From Acidobacteriaceae bacterium (GTDB lineage: Bacteria > Acidobacteriota > Terriglobia > Terriglobales > Acidobacteriaceae), in contig PMOF01000057.1 in the NCBI GenBank assembly GCA_003162495.1, positions 1 to 5,609 of the forward strand: DNA of 5,609 nt, given 5' to 3'. Below the pieces are notes generated by a model. The model was not told the DNA's origin and did not search any database. It saw nothing but the letters and a program-made list of their open reading frames with translations. Positions 4,630-5,609 of this stretch are shown one piece after another. Position 1 is the first letter of the stretch. Every line of letters begins with the position of its first letter. A program made the translations under genes and the position numbers.

Positions 4630-5388
4630 ATGAGCGTGCTCACCTCAGAAGCTGTCGTCTTGCGCAGTTGGCCGGTCAATGAGGCTGACTTAATCGTCAG
4701 CTTTTTCACGCGCGATTACGGCCGCGTGAAGGGCGTGGCCAAGTCGGCGCTGAAGAGCCGCAAACGGTTTGGGGGAGCGCTGGAGCCGATGACCGTGGCC
4801 CGGGCCTGGTTTGCAGAGCGGCCCCGTCAGGAGCTGGTTCGACTGGATCAGTTGGAAATCCTGAGCTCGCCGCTCTCGGCTCCGATCGACCACGCGCGCA
4901 TGGCGGTGCTGAGCTTTTTTGCCGAGGTGCTGGACGAGGCGCTGCCCGAACGCGATCCCCAGGAGACGGTCTTTCGTCTGCTGCTGGCGGTGCTGGAGCA
5001 GACCACGGCCGTGCAGTCTGATTTCGTCCAGCCGTGGATGCCTCTCACCTATTTTTCGCTGTGGATGACTCGCCTGATGGGGCTGCTGCCGGACATTGGC
5101 CACTGCACGGCCTGCGGTGAGACGTTGCAGGCCGATGAGACCAGCTTTAATTCTCTCGGCGACGGACTGTTCTGCGCTCTGCATCGCAATGAAAATTCGA
5201 GCAGCCTTTCGGCGGACTCATGGCAACTGGCGCAGCGTATGCTTCGTGCGCCGGCTTCAGCGTTTGGCGGCGAGCCATGGCCGCGGCGGCGCGGGCAGGA
5301 CCTTCGCCGGTTTACGTTGCAGGCCCTGGAGCGCCATCTGGAGCGCAAGCTGCGCTCGGCCGAGGCGCTGGGACGGTTGGCAGGCTGA
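4630..5388 (+). CDS. recO: DNA repair protein RecO
   Basis: RecO anneals complementary single strands and, with RecR and RecF, loads RecA onto SSB-coated DNA in the RecFOR repair pathway. The protein is 252 residues, normal for the family. Residues 1-80 form the N-terminal OB-fold, with the family start SEAVVLRSWPVNEADLIVSF and the following RVKGVAKSALKSRKRFGGAL. A helical domain follows, containing the zinc site C159-x2-C162 and C182-x2-H185, with His in the fourth position where many relatives have Cys. ATG 4630 is chosen because the family sequence begins there. The ribosome binding site is weak; only a purine-rich GAAGATAAAAGA stretch is visible. The in-frame GTG at 4558 would add a 24-residue segment unlike RecO. 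glyQ begins 36 bases downstream, an order also known from Firmicutes, which supports both calls. Confidence 0.95.
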   Translation: MSVLTSEAVVLRSWPVNEADLIVSFFTRDYGRVKGVAKSALKSRKRFGGALEPMTVARAWFAERPRQELVRLDQLEILSSPLSAPIDHARMAVLSFFAEVLDEALPERDPQETVFRLLLAVLEQTTAVQSDFVQPWMPLTYFSLWMTRLMGLLPDIGHCTACGETLQADETSFNSLGDGLFCALHRNENSSSLSADSWQLAQRMLRAPASAFGGEPWPRRRGQDLRRFTLQALERHLERKLRSAEALGRLAG

Positions 5389-5394
5389 TAAAAT
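5389..5394 (+). promoter_or_regulatory. Candidate -10 element for glyQ
   Basis: TAAAAT starts directly after the recO stop and is identical to the hexamer before the Hfq-like gene. A start near 5401 would give a leader of about 24 bases before GTG 5425. No clear -35 is present, and read-through from recO is equally possible. Confidence 0.3.
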
Positions 5395-5424
5395 CGATTG
5401 AGTTCCGTCGAGAGTGAATTTCAC

Positions 5425-5609
5425 GTGCCTTCCTCTACTGTTTCATCCTCCGCGGTTGCGGCTGCTCGGAAACCTGCCGCGCTGACCTTTCAGGAGCTGT
5501 TGTTCCGCCTGCAGGCCTTTTGGGCGGCGCGCGGGTGCGTGCTGCAGCAGCCCTACGATGTTGAAGTGGGCGCGGGCACCATGGCGCCGGAGACGTTTCT
5601 ACGCGTGCT
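5425..5609 (+). CDS. glyQ: Glycyl-tRNA synthetase alpha subunit, 3' end missing
   Basis: GlyQ is the catalytic alpha subunit of the alpha2beta2 class II glycyl-tRNA synthetase, which charges tRNA-Gly with glycine. The visible part reads [19 protein letters not shown], followed by [20 protein letters not shown]. This matches the highly conserved GlyQ N-terminus, including the QPYD and EVGAGT motifs. The gene is cut by the window edge after about 61 codons. GTG 5425 is the likely start, with a purine-rich GAGAG about 10 bases upstream. It gives a Ser/Ala-rich N-terminal extension of about 19 residues before the conserved region. An in-frame TTG at 5398 would lengthen the protein by nine residues. 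The beta subunit gene glyS, or a fused beta domain, is expected downstream but is outside the window. Confidence 0.93.
   Translation, partial: MPSSTVSSSAVAAARKPAALTFQELLFRLQAFWAARGCVLQQPYDVEVGAGTMAPETFLRV

Overview
The window looks like chromosomal DNA from a GC-rich, free-living acidobacterium. The main clue is a secreted von Willebrand A protein of the type described as the VWFA-related acidobacterial family. A divergent Hfq-type Sm protein and an alpha-subunit (alpha2beta2-type) glycyl-tRNA synthetase fit that placement. The assignment is inferred from protein resemblance recalled from memory, not from a search. All supported genes lie on the + strand, and the long minus-strand open frames are shadows of high-GC coding DNA.

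Layout: positions 1-564 hold the 3' part of a molybdopterin synthase gene in which the C-terminus of MoaD (ending in Gly-Gly) runs without a stop into a complete MoaE. Its last codons overlap the start of the VWFA gene (554-1543). After a 255-base gap with no recognisable gene comes a six-helix DUF4386-type membrane protein (1799-2512), which is lower in GC in the stretches counted and may be an insertion. Next is a tightly coupled pair, an Hfq-like RNA-binding protein (2635-2943) and an inositol-monophosphatase/SuhB-family enzyme (2940-3881), joined by an ATGA overlap. A 7Fe ferredoxin (4081-4341) stands alone with its own promoter-like and ribosome-binding sequences. An AT-rich, inverted-repeat-rich spacer leads to recO (4630-5388), followed by the 5' end of glyQ (from about 5425, cut by the window edge).

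Functionally this is mostly housekeeping: molybdenum cofactor synthesis, electron transfer, recombinational repair and tRNA charging. The recO-glyQ adjacency is also known from other bacterial phyla. I see no phage, CRISPR, insertion sequence, tRNA or rRNA, and no clear new multi-gene system. The points most worth a second look are the MoaD-MoaE fusion with a buried Gly-Gly, the Hfq-like gene with altered RNA-face residues coupled to an IMPase and possibly leaderless, the 18-bp tandem repeat inside the IMPase gene, a dispersed-repeat-like sequence inside the VWFA signal region, and the inverted-repeat cluster upstream of recO.
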